The notes: a model not told the origin generated them from the sequence alone. A DNA stretch of 64,000 nucleotides from Nocardioides panacis (GCF_019039255.1 NZ_CP077062.1:186001-250000); one strand, 5' to 3'; shown: positions 1 to 7,427, numbered from the stretch's first letter. Numbers and translations are program-made.

Positions 1-605
1 CGACCAGCTCCAGCTCCAGGTCGAGCGCGGTGAGCTGCTCGACGACCTCGGCGGGCGCGGAGGGGCCGCTGATCACCAGGTCGACGTCGTCGACGGGGCA
101 GATCAGCGCCACCGAGATGACGCCCAGCTTGGAGCCGTCGGTGACCACCACCCGGCGCCGGCCCGAGGCGAGCATCCGCTGCTTCCATGCTGACCTCGGG
201 GAGGTTCACGTTGGTGATGCCGGCGACGGGGTCGATGCCGTTGCAGCCGATGATCGCCAGGTCCGCGTGGATCCGGTCGAGCACCAGCCCGCCCATCGGG
301 TCGACCAGCGAGTGCTGCATCCGGCGCAGCGTGCCCCCGGTGAGCATCACCGTGAACCGGGCGAGGGGCGCCTCGAGCTCGGTGGCGATGGTCAGGCCGT
401 TGGTCACCACGGTCACGCCCTCGAGGTCGGTGCGCTGCACCAGCGCCCGGGCCACCGCGGTGGTGGTGGTGCCCACGTCGAGCACGACCGTCGCGCCGGG
501 CTGCACGAGCTCGGCGGCGCGCCGCCCGATCGCGGCCTTCTCCATGGCGTGCGCGGTGGCAGTCTCCTCGTAGGGCCGCTCCGGCGGCGGTGCGGTGGTG
601 GCCAT
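1..605 (-). pseudogene. DeoR/GlpR-type regulator sensor domain, lacking its HTH, frameshifted, cut by window edge
   Basis: The minus strand encodes the C-terminal sugar-phosphate sensor domain of a DeoR-family repressor. Recognisable pieces are HAMEKAAIGRRAAELV, VVLDVGTTTTAVARAL, VVTNGLTIATEL, LTGGTLRR, and then KQRMLASGRRRVVVTDGSKLG in another frame. The frame changes at 185-186, where deleting one C from TTCCATGCT restores the expected join before KQRML. The first in-frame ATG is at 605. The usual N-terminal winged helix-turn-helix of about 55 residues is not found upstream in any frame, so this is an N-terminal deletion or a decayed gene, apart from the frameshift. The C-terminus lies beyond base 1. 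The family identification is good. Whether it makes a product is unknown; without the HTH it could not bind DNA as a normal DeoR protein does. Confidence 0.7.
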
Positions 606-777
606 CACGCCGGACCACCGGGCCCTTGTCAACAAGCAAGCGATCTCGCAACGTCGGTTTCTCCTCCGAAAGCGCAGCGACCGTGAGCAGGCGGCAACCC
701 GGCACGCCCCGGGACCGAGACGTGCCTCGTCTGAGGTCCTACGACCAAGGTGGGATGGTGGACCGCACCTCGACCCG

Positions 778-796
778 TGGATAAAGGAGTTATCCA
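778..796. promoter_or_regulatory. Perfect 7-bp inverted repeat, possible operator
   Basis: TGGATAA and TTATCCA flank the five bases AGGAG, 28 bases before the start of the histidine-rich protein gene. It lies in an otherwise unexplained intergenic stretch and has the size of a dimeric regulator site. It could equally be a short leader hairpin. The cognate regulator is not identifiable; a metal regulator is only a guess from the downstream gene. Confidence 0.4.
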
Positions 797-823
797 GATC
801 CCCCCACAGTGAGGTGCTCGACG

Positions 824-1180
824 ATGACCCAGCTCCTGAACCGCCCGCGGACCCGGCTCGCCGCCCTGGCCACCACGGCCCTGCTGCTCGCCGGAGGATC
901 CGCGGCGGCCCTGGCCCAGCCCGCGGCCGCCGACGGCTCGCACGACGACCGCGTGGTCCGGGTGGCCTCCGGCGGCGACCACCACTCCCGGCACGCGGAG
1001 CCCGGCGACGACCGGCGTGCCGACCGTCACCACGCCCGTCACCACGCCCGTCACCACCACCGTCACCACGCCCGGCACGGCTCGCACGTCGAGGCCGGCG
1101 ACGACCACGGCCGGCACGGCACGCACGTCGAGTCCGGTGACGACCACGGCCGGCACGGTGGGCACGGCGCCGACGACTGA
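824..1180 (+). CDS. Small secreted histidine-rich protein
   Basis: This 118-residue protein starts with a clear Sec signal peptide: a basic MTQLLNRPRTR, then a hydrophobic run to about residue 33, with likely cleavage near ALAQPAAA. The rest is hydrophilic and holds about 21 histidines. They include HH/HHH clusters around residues 68-85 and two copies of HVE(A/S)GDDHGRHG. There is no catalytic domain. His-rich secreted proteins of this kind commonly bind Zn, Ni or Cu, so metal binding or storage is the natural inference, unproven. ATG 824 is preferred over GTG 809 because GAGG at 811-814 is well placed and the signal peptide begins there. The DNA is internally repetitive (CACCACGCCCGT units), so length variation between strains is likely. 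Confidence 0.75.
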   Translation: MTQLLNRPRTRLAALATTALLLAGGSAAALAQPAAADGSHDDRVVRVASGGDHHSRHAEPGDDRRADRHHARHHARHHHRHHARHGSHVEAGDDHGRHGTHVESGDDHGRHGGHGADD

Positions 1181-1194
1181 GGCGCGCACAGCAC

Positions 1195-1231
1195 GAGGGC
1201 GGTGCGGGACCACTGGTCCCGCACCGCCCTC
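1195..1231. terminator. Bidirectional hairpin terminator between convergent genes
   Basis: An 18-bp perfectly paired inverted repeat (arms 1195-1212 and 1214-1231) with almost no loop sits between the histidine-rich gene and the end of csrA. There is no U-tract, as is usual in high-GC actinobacteria. Its position between two converging stop codons supports termination on both strands. Confidence 0.75.
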
Positions 1232-1249
1232 GGCGTGCGTGCGTCGCGC

Positions 1250-1546
1250 CTAGGGTGCCGGCGGCGTCGAGTCGCCCGCGCCGTCGTCGGCAGGGTTCGC
1301 GTCGGCCGGGGGAGCGGCCTTGCGGGCCGCGAGACGCGCGACCAGGTCGGCGGCGTTGGCCCGCGGCGAGGCAGCCGCCCGGTTGGTCTCGGCCACCTCG
1401 GTGAGCAGCTCCTGCCGCCGCACCTGGATGTGCCGGGGGGCGTCGACCCCGACCCGGACGATGTCGCCGCGCTGCTCGAGGATGGTGATGACGATGTCGT
1501 CCCCGATGACGAGGCTCTCGCCGACGCGTCGGCTCAGCACCAGCAT
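1250..1546 (-). CDS. csrA: Carbon storage regulator CsrA, with C-terminal extension
   Basis: CsrA is a dimeric RNA-binding translational repressor that recognises ANGGA motifs. In Gram-positive flagellates it represses flagellin translation. Residues 1-47 are canonical: MLVLSRRVGE, then GDDIVITIL, then VGVDAPRHIQVRRQEL, including the RNA-contacting Arg44. At 98 residues the protein is longer than the usual 60-75, and the extra tail (from about residue 58) is rich in Ala, Pro and Asp. It is the last gene of flgN-flgK-flgL-fliW-csrA and lies 64 bases after its antagonist fliW. The likely target is the fliC leader at 6069-6108. Confidence 0.95.
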   Translation of the reverse strand: MLVLSRRVGESLVIGDDIVITILEQRGDIVRVGVDAPRHIQVRRQELLTEVAETNRAAASPRANAADLVARLAARKAAPPADANPADDGAGDSTPPAP

Positions 1547-1610
1547 GCAGTCACTCCTGTCGGGTCGACGGCGGGCGGAGATCCGACCCCGCGAGCCCAG
1601 CCTATGCGGG

Positions 1611-2090
1611 CTAGGAGGTCGACGCCGACGACAGGGGGGCGCGCATGGGCAGATCGAGGTCCGCCAGGAGGTACTGGCCGGCTCGCTGGGTGCGGTGGTT
1701 GACCAGCACCGGGGCCAGCAGGTTGGCCGTGGCGGAGTCGGGCGTGTCGCCGAGGGTGACCACCACCAGCGCCAGCAGGTCGCTCTCGTCCTCGATGCCG
1801 AGCTCGGCGGTGACCGACTCGTCGATCTCGGGGGAGTAGTCGGCGAAGAACGACGCCGGGGGCACCACCACGAAGCTCAGGTTGGGGTCGTCGAGGGAGC
1901 GGAGGTCGCAGACCAGGCCCGTGTCGTCGAGGCGCGCGAGCGCGAAACGACGGTCGTCGGGGAAGCCGGCGAGCGGCTGCACCATCTCGAGGACCGGGAT
2001 CCCCGCGGTCGACGAGTCGGCCCGCTCCGGGGTGGCCGTCTCGACGGTGGTCGGGTGGGCGAGCTGCATGGTGTTCTCCGGTCGGCTCAT
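1611..2090 (-). CDS. fliW: Flagellar assembly factor FliW, CsrA antagonist
   Basis: FliW binds CsrA and, alternatively, free cytoplasmic flagellin, so it couples flagellin level to CsrA activity. The protein has 159 residues, with the family core from about residue 30. Typical segments are IPVLEMVQPLAGFPDDRRFAL, DPNLSFVVVPP and LVNHRTQRAGQYLL. The start at 2090 is favoured because its ATG overlaps the flgL stop (ATGA), implying translational coupling; ATG 2069 is an alternative. The gene is followed by csrA, the standard partner order. Confidence 0.95.
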   Translation of the reverse strand: MSRPENTMQLAHPTTVETATPERADSSTAGIPVLEMVQPLAGFPDDRRFALARLDDTGLVCDLRSLDDPNLSFVVVPPASFFADYSPEIDESVTAELGIEDESDLLALVVVTLGDTPDSATANLLAPVLVNHRTQRAGQYLLADLDLPMRAPLSSASTS

Positions 2091-2974
2091 CGCAGGAAGT
2101 CCAGCAGCGTGGGCTGGAGCACCCGAGAGGTGGCACCCAGCGCCGCCTGGTAGGCGACTTCCTGCATCTGCAGGTCGACGATCGCCGAGGCGACGTCGAC
2201 GTTCTCCACGTCGGAGAGCGATTTGGTGTTGTCGAGCTTCGAGCTGGCCAGGGCGCTGGTGGCGGTGTCGATGCGGTTGGCGCGGGTGCCGATGTCGGCG
2301 AGCGCGTTGCGCATCGAGCCGCTGACGGCGTCGAGACGGGTCAGGGTGCCGGAGACCGCCGAGGGGTTGTTCTGCAGCTGGTCGATGGCGTCGGACAGCA
2401 CGGTGAAGAGGTCGTCGGTCCCCGAGGAGAAGGCGGCCGGGCCGGTGACGTTGACCGCCACCGAGACGCCCTTGCCGACCGTGCGGTTGATCGAGTTGGT
2501 GTCGCCGACGTACGCGCCGCTGGCGTCGTAGGCCTGCGGGCCGACCGTGGTGCCACCGAACAGGGGGCGTCCGAGGTGCGTGGTGTTCGCCTCGTCGATC
2601 AGCCCGGACCTGATCTGGGTCAGCTCCGCGGCCAGCGCCGTGCGGGCGTCGGTGCCGGCGCTGCCGGTCGAGGCGCCCTGGACCATCAGGTCACGGGCAC
2701 GTCGGACGCTGTCCAGCATCGAGGTCATCGTGCTGTCGGCCTGGCCGAGCCAGCTCGAGCCGTCGTCGGCGTTGCGGGAGTACTGCGCGTTGGCAGCGAG
2801 GTCTGCTCGGAGTCTCATGGCGTCGTTGGTGCCGGTCGGGGAGTCGGACGGCCGGTTGATGACCCGGCCGGTCGACAGCTTCTCCTGGGCGGTGGAGAGG
2901 CGGCCGAGCCCCAACTGTAGCGAGGACAGCGACCGCTCGACCATCAGCCGCTGGGTGATCCGCGCGCTGCTCAT
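2087..2974 (-). CDS. flgL: Flagellar hook-filament junction protein FlgL
   Basis: FlgL (HAP3) joins the hook-associated FlgK zone to the flagellin filament. The 295-residue protein is flagellin-like: an N-terminal coiled region (ITQRLMVERSLSSLQ, EKLSTGRVINRPSDSP) and a C-terminal helix (VDVASAIVDLQMQEVAYQAALG, ending in LLDFLR). It starts at ATG 2974, sharing a base with the flgK stop, and its own stop overlaps the fliW start. It is part of the FliA-type promoter-driven flgN operon. Confidence 0.95.
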   Translation of the reverse strand: MSSARITQRLMVERSLSSLQLGLGRLSTAQEKLSTGRVINRPSDSPTGTNDAMRLRADLAANAQYSRNADDGSSWLGQADSTMTSMLDSVRRARDLMVQGASTGSAGTDARTALAAELTQIRSGLIDEANTTHLGRPLFGGTTVGPQAYDASGAYVGDTNSINRTVGKGVSVAVNVTGPAAFSSGTDDLFTVLSDAIDQLQNNPSAVSGTLTRLDAVSGSMRNALADIGTRANRIDTATSALASSKLDNTKSLSDVENVDVASAIVDLQMQEVAYQAALGATSRVLQPTLLDFLR

Positions 2975-4341
2975 CAGCGGACCAGTCCGGTGCGGTTGAT
3001 CAGCGTGTCGAGCATCGAGTCCATGGTGGTGAGCACACGGGAGGCGCCCTCGTAGCCACGCTGGGCGGCGAGCAGGTTGACCATCTCCTCGTCGATGTTG
3101 ATCCCGGACAGCGACTCGCGGGAGGCGTCGACCTGGGCGGTGAGCACCGACTGGTTCGCCGCCGTCTGCCGGGCGGACGACACGGTGACGCCGAAACCGG
3201 TGACCAGGTTCCGGTAGGCGGTGCCGCCCATGTCCAGGTTGGCGAGCGCGTTCGCGTTGGTGTTGTCGAGACCGCCCTTGGCCGGGTCCGCCGCCGCGAG
3301 CTTGAGCGGGTCGGTGATGGCGACCTGCAGGGTGGCGGCGGTGGTCCCGCTGAACAGCGGTCCGCCGGCGGCACCGGAGCGGTCCACACCGAGCGCGTGC
3401 TGGGTGTTCACCGCGTTCGCCATCGTGGCCACGAACGAGTCGAGCTTGGTGAGGTAGCCGGGAAGATCGGTGTTCAGCAGCTGCTGGCCGGCGCCGACCT
3501 CGCCTCCGGGGAGCGTGACCGCGGTGCCGTTGACCGAGAACTCCACCGGGTCGGTGGCCGCTCCGGCGAGGTCGGCCGAGCCGGTCACCGTGACGGCGTA
3601 CGCCGTGTTGCCGGTGACCAAAGCCTGCCCGCCCACCTTGACGTCGACGGTGGTGTCCGCGTTGACGGTGACGGCCGCGCCGGTCAGGGAGGCGAGCTTG
3701 AGGGTGAGCTGGTCGCGCTGGTCGAGCAGCGTGCCGGCGTCCGTGCCGCTCAGCGACGCCGAGCGCAGGCCCTTGTTGAGGTCGGCGAGCTGCGCGGCGG
3801 TCTGGTTGACGTCGCTGCCGAGCGCGTCCAGCCGGGTCCGCTGGTCCGCCCACTCGTTGGAGACGGCCTGGGCCTGGGTGGCGATGGTGGAGCGCAGCGT
3901 CTCGGCGCGGGCGAGGAGCTGGGTGCCGGCGGCGCTGTCGCCGGGGGAGTTGGCCACGTCGTGCCAGGCGGACTGGAAGTTGTCGAGGGCCGCGGCGACG
4001 CCGCCCTCGCCGGGCTCGGCGATCGCGGTCTCGAAGCGGACCAGGGAGGCGGAGCGGGTGTCGAGGAAGGAGGAGGCGGAGTGCTCGGCGCGCGAGCGGG
4101 CGTCCATCAGCGGGTCGACCATGCGGGAGACCGAGCTGGGCTCCACGCCGTCGCCGGCACCCTGCCAGCGGGACCAGATCGCGGGCAGCGCCGGGGCGCC
4201 GGTGGCCTGGCCGATGACCTGCCGGCGGGCGTACCCCGCGGTGCCGGCGTTGGCGACGTTGCCGCTGGCCACGTCCATCGCGACCCGGTTGTAGCGCAGC
4301 GCGGACAGCGCGCCGGACAGAGAGGAGAAGGTGCCGCTCAT
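2974..4341 (-). CDS. flgK: Flagellar hook-associated protein FlgK
   Basis: FlgK (HAP1) forms the first junction zone distal to the hook. The protein has 455 residues. The N-terminal rod/hook motif is present (SALSALRYNRVAMDVASGNVANAGTAGYARR). The C-terminal motif is GINIDEEMVNLLAAQRGYEGASRVL. A variable domain lies between about residues 210 and 330. The start lies one base after the flgN stop. FlgN, encoded upstream, is its export chaperone. Confidence 0.95.
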   Translation of the reverse strand: MSGTFSSLSGALSALRYNRVAMDVASGNVANAGTAGYARRQVIGQATGAPALPAIWSRWQGAGDGVEPSSVSRMVDPLMDARSRAEHSASSFLDTRSASLVRFETAIAEPGEGGVAAALDNFQSAWHDVANSPGDSAAGTQLLARAETLRSTIATQAQAVSNEWADQRTRLDALGSDVNQTAAQLADLNKGLRSASLSGTDAGTLLDQRDQLTLKLASLTGAAVTVNADTTVDVKVGGQALVTGNTAYAVTVTGSADLAGAATDPVEFSVNGTAVTLPGGEVGAGQQLLNTDLPGYLTKLDSFVATMANAVNTQHALGVDRSGAAGGPLFSGTTAATLQVAITDPLKLAAADPAKGGLDNTNANALANLDMGGTAYRNLVTGFGVTVSSARQTAANQSVLTAQVDASRESLSGINIDEEMVNLLAAQRGYEGASRVLTTMDSMLDTLINRTGLVR

Positions 4342-4342
4342 G

Positions 4343-4822
4343 TCACAGGCTCCAGTCGACGATGCTGGTGCGGCGGTCGGAGCCCATCGAGCCGTCCGCG
4401 CCGTACGTCGGGGACTTCTCGGTGAGGGAGAGCAGGGTGGCCTGCGCGGCCTGGTAGCCGGCGGTCAGCAGCACGCGGTTGCTCTGCGACATCTCGCTGA
4501 TCTGGGTGGCGACGGTGGTGAACGCCTCGCGGTGGTCGAGCCAGATGGCCCGCCACGGCTCCTCGCTGGCCCCGGCGATGTCCCGCAGGCTGGCGTTCGG
4601 CTCGAGCCCGAGCTCGGCGGCCACCGTGTCGACGGCGATCGCGCGGATCAGCTCGGCGTCGCGGATCTCGTGCAGCACGGTCTCCACCTCGCGGGCAGCG
4701 ACGGCGAGCCAGTGGGTCCGGCCGCTGGTGAGCACGAGCTGCTCCACCTCGAGCTTGAACAGCAGAAGCTCCAGGAGGTCACGCTCGCGCCACAGGATGG
4801 ACGAGAGGTCTTCCGTGGACAT
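4343..4822 (-). CDS. flgN: FlgN-family flagellar export chaperone
   Basis: FlgN proteins keep the hook-associated proteins FlgK and FlgL export-competent. This 159-residue all-helical protein starts at ATG 4822 (MSTEDLSSILWRERDLLELL). It has a conserved early segment LLLFKLEVEQLVL and a hydrophilic C-terminus. The reading frame stays open further upstream to 4972, but that stretch covers the promoter at 4862-4888 and lacks FlgN similarity, so 4822 is chosen. It is the first gene of the leftward operon, directly before flgK, as expected for the chaperone. Confidence 0.85.
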   Translation of the reverse strand: MSTEDLSSILWRERDLLELLLFKLEVEQLVLTSGRTHWLAVAAREVETVLHEIRDAELIRAIAVDTVAAELGLEPNASLRDIAGASEEPWRAIWLDHREAFTTVATQISEMSQSNRVLLTAGYQAAQATLLSLTEKSPTYGADGSMGSDRRTSIVDWSL

Positions 4823-4861
4823 GGCTGGGTGCTCCCTGGTGCCGGTGTTAGGTGACGGACC

Positions 4862-4888
4862 TATCGGCCGTGCCCCCCGCGTCCTGAG
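4862..4888 (-). promoter_or_regulatory. FliA-type promoter of the flgN operon
   Basis: Read on the minus strand, CTCA (4888-4885) is followed by 16 bases and GCCGATA (4868-4862), 40 bases before the flgN ATG. This matches the CTCA-N15/17-GCCGATAA pattern known, from memory, for FliA-dependent promoters of Actinoplanes missouriensis. It also has the same 16-base spacing as the other flagellar promoters in this window. Confidence 0.75.
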
Positions 4889-5231
4889 CAAAAAGGTACA
4901 GAGGATGGCCCGGAAGGCCCAGGTTTCGGGGGAGTGGCCCGAGTGGTCCAGAGCACCCCACCCGAATGCCAACGGTGTGAGTAGTCATGAATGACTACCT
5001 GCTCGTAAAGCCTTTTTGACCGATACGGACTATCAAGCCCCAGAAAACAGGCAGACAACCCAAAAGCCGCGTCATGAACCTGCGAGAACCGGTTCCTTAC
5101 TCATGTGCGCTCCTACCTGACTCCCCCCCCAGTCACCGACCCAGGCCCCCGCGGCGGCCTCGTCGGTCGCCCCCGCCGCGGTCGACGTCGACGACCTGGT
5201 CCGTCGCCACCTCCCGCTCGTCGGTCACGCC
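4889..5231. other. Divergent intergenic region and unassigned N-terminal coding stretch of the sigma factor
   Basis: This region separates the leftward flgN operon from the rightward sigma gene. It holds the 8+8 palindrome at 4981-4998. Just downstream is a relatively AT-rich stretch with ACCGATAC (5019-5026), which resembles a -10 box but lacks a CTCA at the right distance. A 10-bp palindrome GAACCGGTTC lies at 5086-5095. From about 5121 onward the sequence, in the sigma frame, already encodes sigma-like protein (DVDDLVRRHLPLVGHAVRET), so the true sigma start is probably near 5105. Confidence 0.5.
4981..4998. promoter_or_regulatory. Perfect 8-bp palindrome, candidate operator of the sigma gene
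   Basis: GTAGTCAT and ATGACTAC are separated by only two bases (GA). It lies about 105 bases before the earliest plausible sigma-gene start and about 90 bases upstream of the flgN promoter. A perfect 18-bp dyad in a divergent flagellar intergenic region is a good candidate for a master-regulator site. No regulator for it is encoded nearby. Confidence 0.45.
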
Positions 5232-5999
5232 GTGCGCGAGACCATGTCCCGGGTTCCCGGTCACGTGAACCGCGACGACCTGACCTCCGCCGGCATGATG
5301 GCGCTGGTCCAGGCGGCCCAGTCGTTCGACCCGACCCGGGGCGCCGCGTTCTCCACCCACGCCTCCACCCGCATCCGCGGCGCGATCGTCGACGAGCTCC
5401 GCGGGCTGGACTGGGCGAGCCGCTCGGTGCGCCGCCGGGCCCGCCAGGTCGACGACACCCGCGGCCGCATCGCCGCGACCCTGGGCCGTCCGGCCGAGGA
5501 CCACGAGGTGGCCGCCGCCCTGGGCATCGGGACCAGCGAGCTGTCCGCGCACCGTGAGGACGTCGCCCGCGCGTCGGTCGTCTCCCTCCAGGGCTTCGAC
5601 GAGACCGGCATCGACGACCTGCTGCCGGCGCACACCGTCACCCCCGCCGACGAGATCGAGCAGCGCGAGCGGGTGGCCTACCTGCACGACGCGGTCGAGC
5701 ACCTGCCCGAGCGGCTGCGCGTGGTCGTGGAGGGCTACTTCTTCCGCGACCTGCCGATGGCCGAGCTGGCCGCGGAGCTCGGTGTCTCCGAGAGCCGGAT
5801 CTCCCAGCTGCGCGCCGAGGCGATCGTGCTGATGCGCGGCGCGATGAACGCGGCCCTCGAGCCCGAGCTGGCCGAGCGTCACGACCGGCCGCAGGGCTGC
5901 GCCGCACGCCGCAAGGAGGCGTACTACGCCAGCGTGGCCAGCAACCGCAGCTTCGCGGCCCGGCTGACCCACACGCACGTCGCCTCGCACACCGCCTGA
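5232..5999 (+). CDS. fliA: FliA/WhiG-family flagellar sigma factor
   Basis: This sigma-70-family (group 3, sigma-28-like) factor is expected to direct RNA polymerase to late flagellar promoters. Region 2 is visible at the start (DLTSAGMMALVQAAQSFD, FSTHASTRIRGAIVDELRGLDW). Region 3 follows (RGRIAATLGRPAEDHEVAAALG), then region 4 (HLPERLRVVVEGYFFRDLPM, ELGVSESRISQLRAEA). From GTG 5232 it has 255 residues, but sigma-like sequence continues upstream in frame to 5121, where a TGA (5118-5120) blocks it. If one C is removed from the run of eight at 5123-5130, the frame joins GTG 5105, giving about 42 more residues. I therefore suspect the true start is 5105. It lies directly before flagellin. Confidence 0.88.
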   Translation: MRETMSRVPGHVNRDDLTSAGMMALVQAAQSFDPTRGAAFSTHASTRIRGAIVDELRGLDWASRSVRRRARQVDDTRGRIAATLGRPAEDHEVAAALGIGTSELSAHREDVARASVVSLQGFDETGIDDLLPAHTVTPADEIEQRERVAYLHDAVEHLPERLRVVVEGYFFRDLPMAELAAELGVSESRISQLRAEAIVLMRGAMNAALEPELAERHDRPQGCAARRKEAYYASVASNRSFAARLTHTHVASHTA

Positions 6000-6029
6000 G
6001 ACATGCGCCAGAAAAATTCTTCCGAACCC

Positions 6030-6057
6030 CTCAGTTCGGGTCGGCACTTGCCGAAGT
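6030..6057 (+). promoter_or_regulatory. FliA-type promoter of fliC
   Basis: CTCA (6030-6033), 16 bases, then GCCGAAGT (6050-6057), about 60 bases before the flagellin ATG. The spacing and boxes match those before flgN and flgB. The predicted transcript leader would contain the CsrA-like hairpin at 6069-6086. Confidence 0.75.
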
Positions 6058-6068
6058 TCCAGTCATCG

Positions 6069-6108
6069 CGGCCCATGGACGGGCCGTTCGGACTCAATTT
6101 CAAGGAGG
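6069..6108 (+). promoter_or_regulatory. fliC leader with two CsrA-type motifs
   Basis: CGGCCC (6069-6074) and GGGCCG (6081-6086) form a perfect 6-bp stem whose 6-base loop is ATGGAC, presenting AUGGA, an ANGGA CsrA-binding motif. A second ANGGA lies in the very strong Shine-Dalgarno AAGGAGG (6102-6108), seven bases before ATG 6116. In Bacillus subtilis, CsrA represses hag through one site at the Shine-Dalgarno and one upstream in a hairpin; the same arrangement is seen here. csrA and fliW are in the same gene cluster. Confidence 0.65.
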
Positions 6109-6115
6109 AAACATC

Positions 6116-7297
6116 ATGAGTCTTCGCATCAACCAGAACATCGCGGCGATGAACGCGTACCGCAACCTGTCCGTCACGGACGGCCAGATGGCCAAGTCGC
6201 TGGAGAAGCTGTCCAGCGGCTTCCGGATCAACCGGGCCGCGGACGACGCCGCCGGTCTCGCGATCTCGGAGGGCCTGCGCTCCCAGGTCGGTGGCCTCAA
6301 GGTCGCCGTCCGCAACACCCAGGACGGCATCAGCGTCGTGCAGACCGCTGAAGGTGCGCTGACCGAGACCCACTCGATCCTGCAGCGCATGCGTGACCTC
6401 GCCGTCCAGGGCTCGAACGACGGTGGCCTCGACGCCAACGCCAAGTCGAACATCCAGTCGGAGATGGGCCAGCTGAAGGACGAGCTGGACCGGATCGCCA
6501 AGACCACGACGTTCAACGGCTCGAAGCTGCTCGACGGCAACTACACCGGCACCTTCCAGGTCGGCGCCAACGCGGGTGAGACCATCTCGGTCGGCATCGG
6601 CAGCTCGAACAAGGGCATGGACGCAAGCGGCCTCGGCATCGCGGGGGTCGACGTCACGAAGCTTGCTTCGGGCGCCGGCACGGTCGCGGCTGCCACGCAC
6701 GCCGACCCGACCTCCACCACCGCCGGTTCGGTCACGACCACCTCTGGTGGGCTCAACGTGGCCGGTGCCAAGCTCAACGGTTCGATCTCCGTGGGTGGCA
6801 AGACCCTGGACCTGTCCAGCATCCAGCTCGACACGACCGTCGCCACCAACGCGGCTGCCAACGTCACGAAGATCAACGCGGCCCTCGACGGTGCCTTCGG
6901 CGCCGGCAAGGTCGTGGCGAGCACGTCCACCAACGACCTGAAGTTCACCGGCAGCGTCCCGGCGTCGGCCTCCACGAGCGACATCGCGAACGCCGACGTG
7001 GTCTTCACCGGTCAGTCCGGCGCGTCGGCTGCGATCACCTCGATCGACAAGGCGATCCAGACGGTCTCCACCACCCGGGCGAACCTCGGTGCGGTGCAGA
7101 ACCGGTTCGAGCACACCGTCAACAACCTCAACGTCGCGGTCGAGAACCTGTCCGCGTCCGAGAGCCGCATCCGGGACACGGACATGGCCTCCGAGATGGT
7201 GAACTTCACCCGCTCGCAGATCCTGTCGCAGGCCGGCACCGCGATGCTGGCGCAGGCGAACCAGGCGTCGCAGGGCGTCCTCCGCCTGCTCCAGTGA
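6116..7297 (+). CDS. fliC: Flagellin FliC
   Basis: This is the filament subunit, 393 residues. The conserved N-terminal D0/D1 region is present (SLRINQNIAAMNAYRNL, LSSGFRINRAADDAAGLAISE, QDGISVVQTAEGALTE). The matching C-terminal region is NRFEHTVNNLNVAVENLSASESRIRDTDMA in content and ends QASQGVLRLLQ. The variable exposed domain (about residues 165-310) is rich in Ala, Thr and Ser. It is the only flagellin in the window and is preceded by a FliA-type promoter and a strong Shine-Dalgarno. FliS, its chaperone, is two genes downstream, and CsrA/FliW probably control its translation. Confidence 0.97.
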   Translation: MSLRINQNIAAMNAYRNLSVTDGQMAKSLEKLSSGFRINRAADDAAGLAISEGLRSQVGGLKVAVRNTQDGISVVQTAEGALTETHSILQRMRDLAVQGSNDGGLDANAKSNIQSEMGQLKDELDRIAKTTTFNGSKLLDGNYTGTFQVGANAGETISVGIGSSNKGMDASGLGIAGVDVTKLASGAGTVAAATHADPTSTTAGSVTTTSGGLNVAGAKLNGSISVGGKTLDLSSIQLDTTVATNAAANVTKINAALDGAFGAGKVVASTSTNDLKFTGSVPASASTSDIANADVVFTGQSGASAAITSIDKAIQTVSTTRANLGAVQNRFEHTVNNLNVAVENLSASESRIRDTDMASEMVNFTRSQILSQAGTAMLAQANQASQGVLRLLQ

Positions 7298-7317
7298 TGA
7301 AGCTGGGCTGAGGGCGA

Positions 7318-7340
7318 TGCTGCGGCGGGAGGCCGCAGCA
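7318..7340 (+). terminator. Hairpin terminator after fliC
   Basis: TGCTGCGGC and GCCGCAGCA pair perfectly (9 bp) around a 5-base loop, 21 bases after the flagellin stop. A second small hairpin (CCACCGG/CCGGTGG, 7344-7360) follows at once. Confidence 0.7.
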
Positions 7341-7400
7341 CCGCCACCGGTCCCCGGTGGTCACGGGCGCACATCCAGCTCCACCGGAGCAACGACCCGG

Positions 7401-7427
7401 GCCCGCCACGGCATCGCCGTGGCGGGC
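7401..7427 (+). terminator. Strong hairpin between fliC and fliD
   Basis: GCCCGCCACGGC and GCCGTGGCGGGC form a perfect 12-bp stem with an ATC loop. It is the third hairpin in a row in this 167-base gap, so the abundant flagellin transcript is probably insulated from fliD, or read-through is limited. Confidence 0.7.

Noticed and set aside
5001-5026. TAAA...CCGATAC as an enterobacterial-type sigma-28 promoter for the sigma gene
   Set aside because: The spacing is about 10 bases rather than 15, and CTCA is lacking at the distance seen in the other sites.
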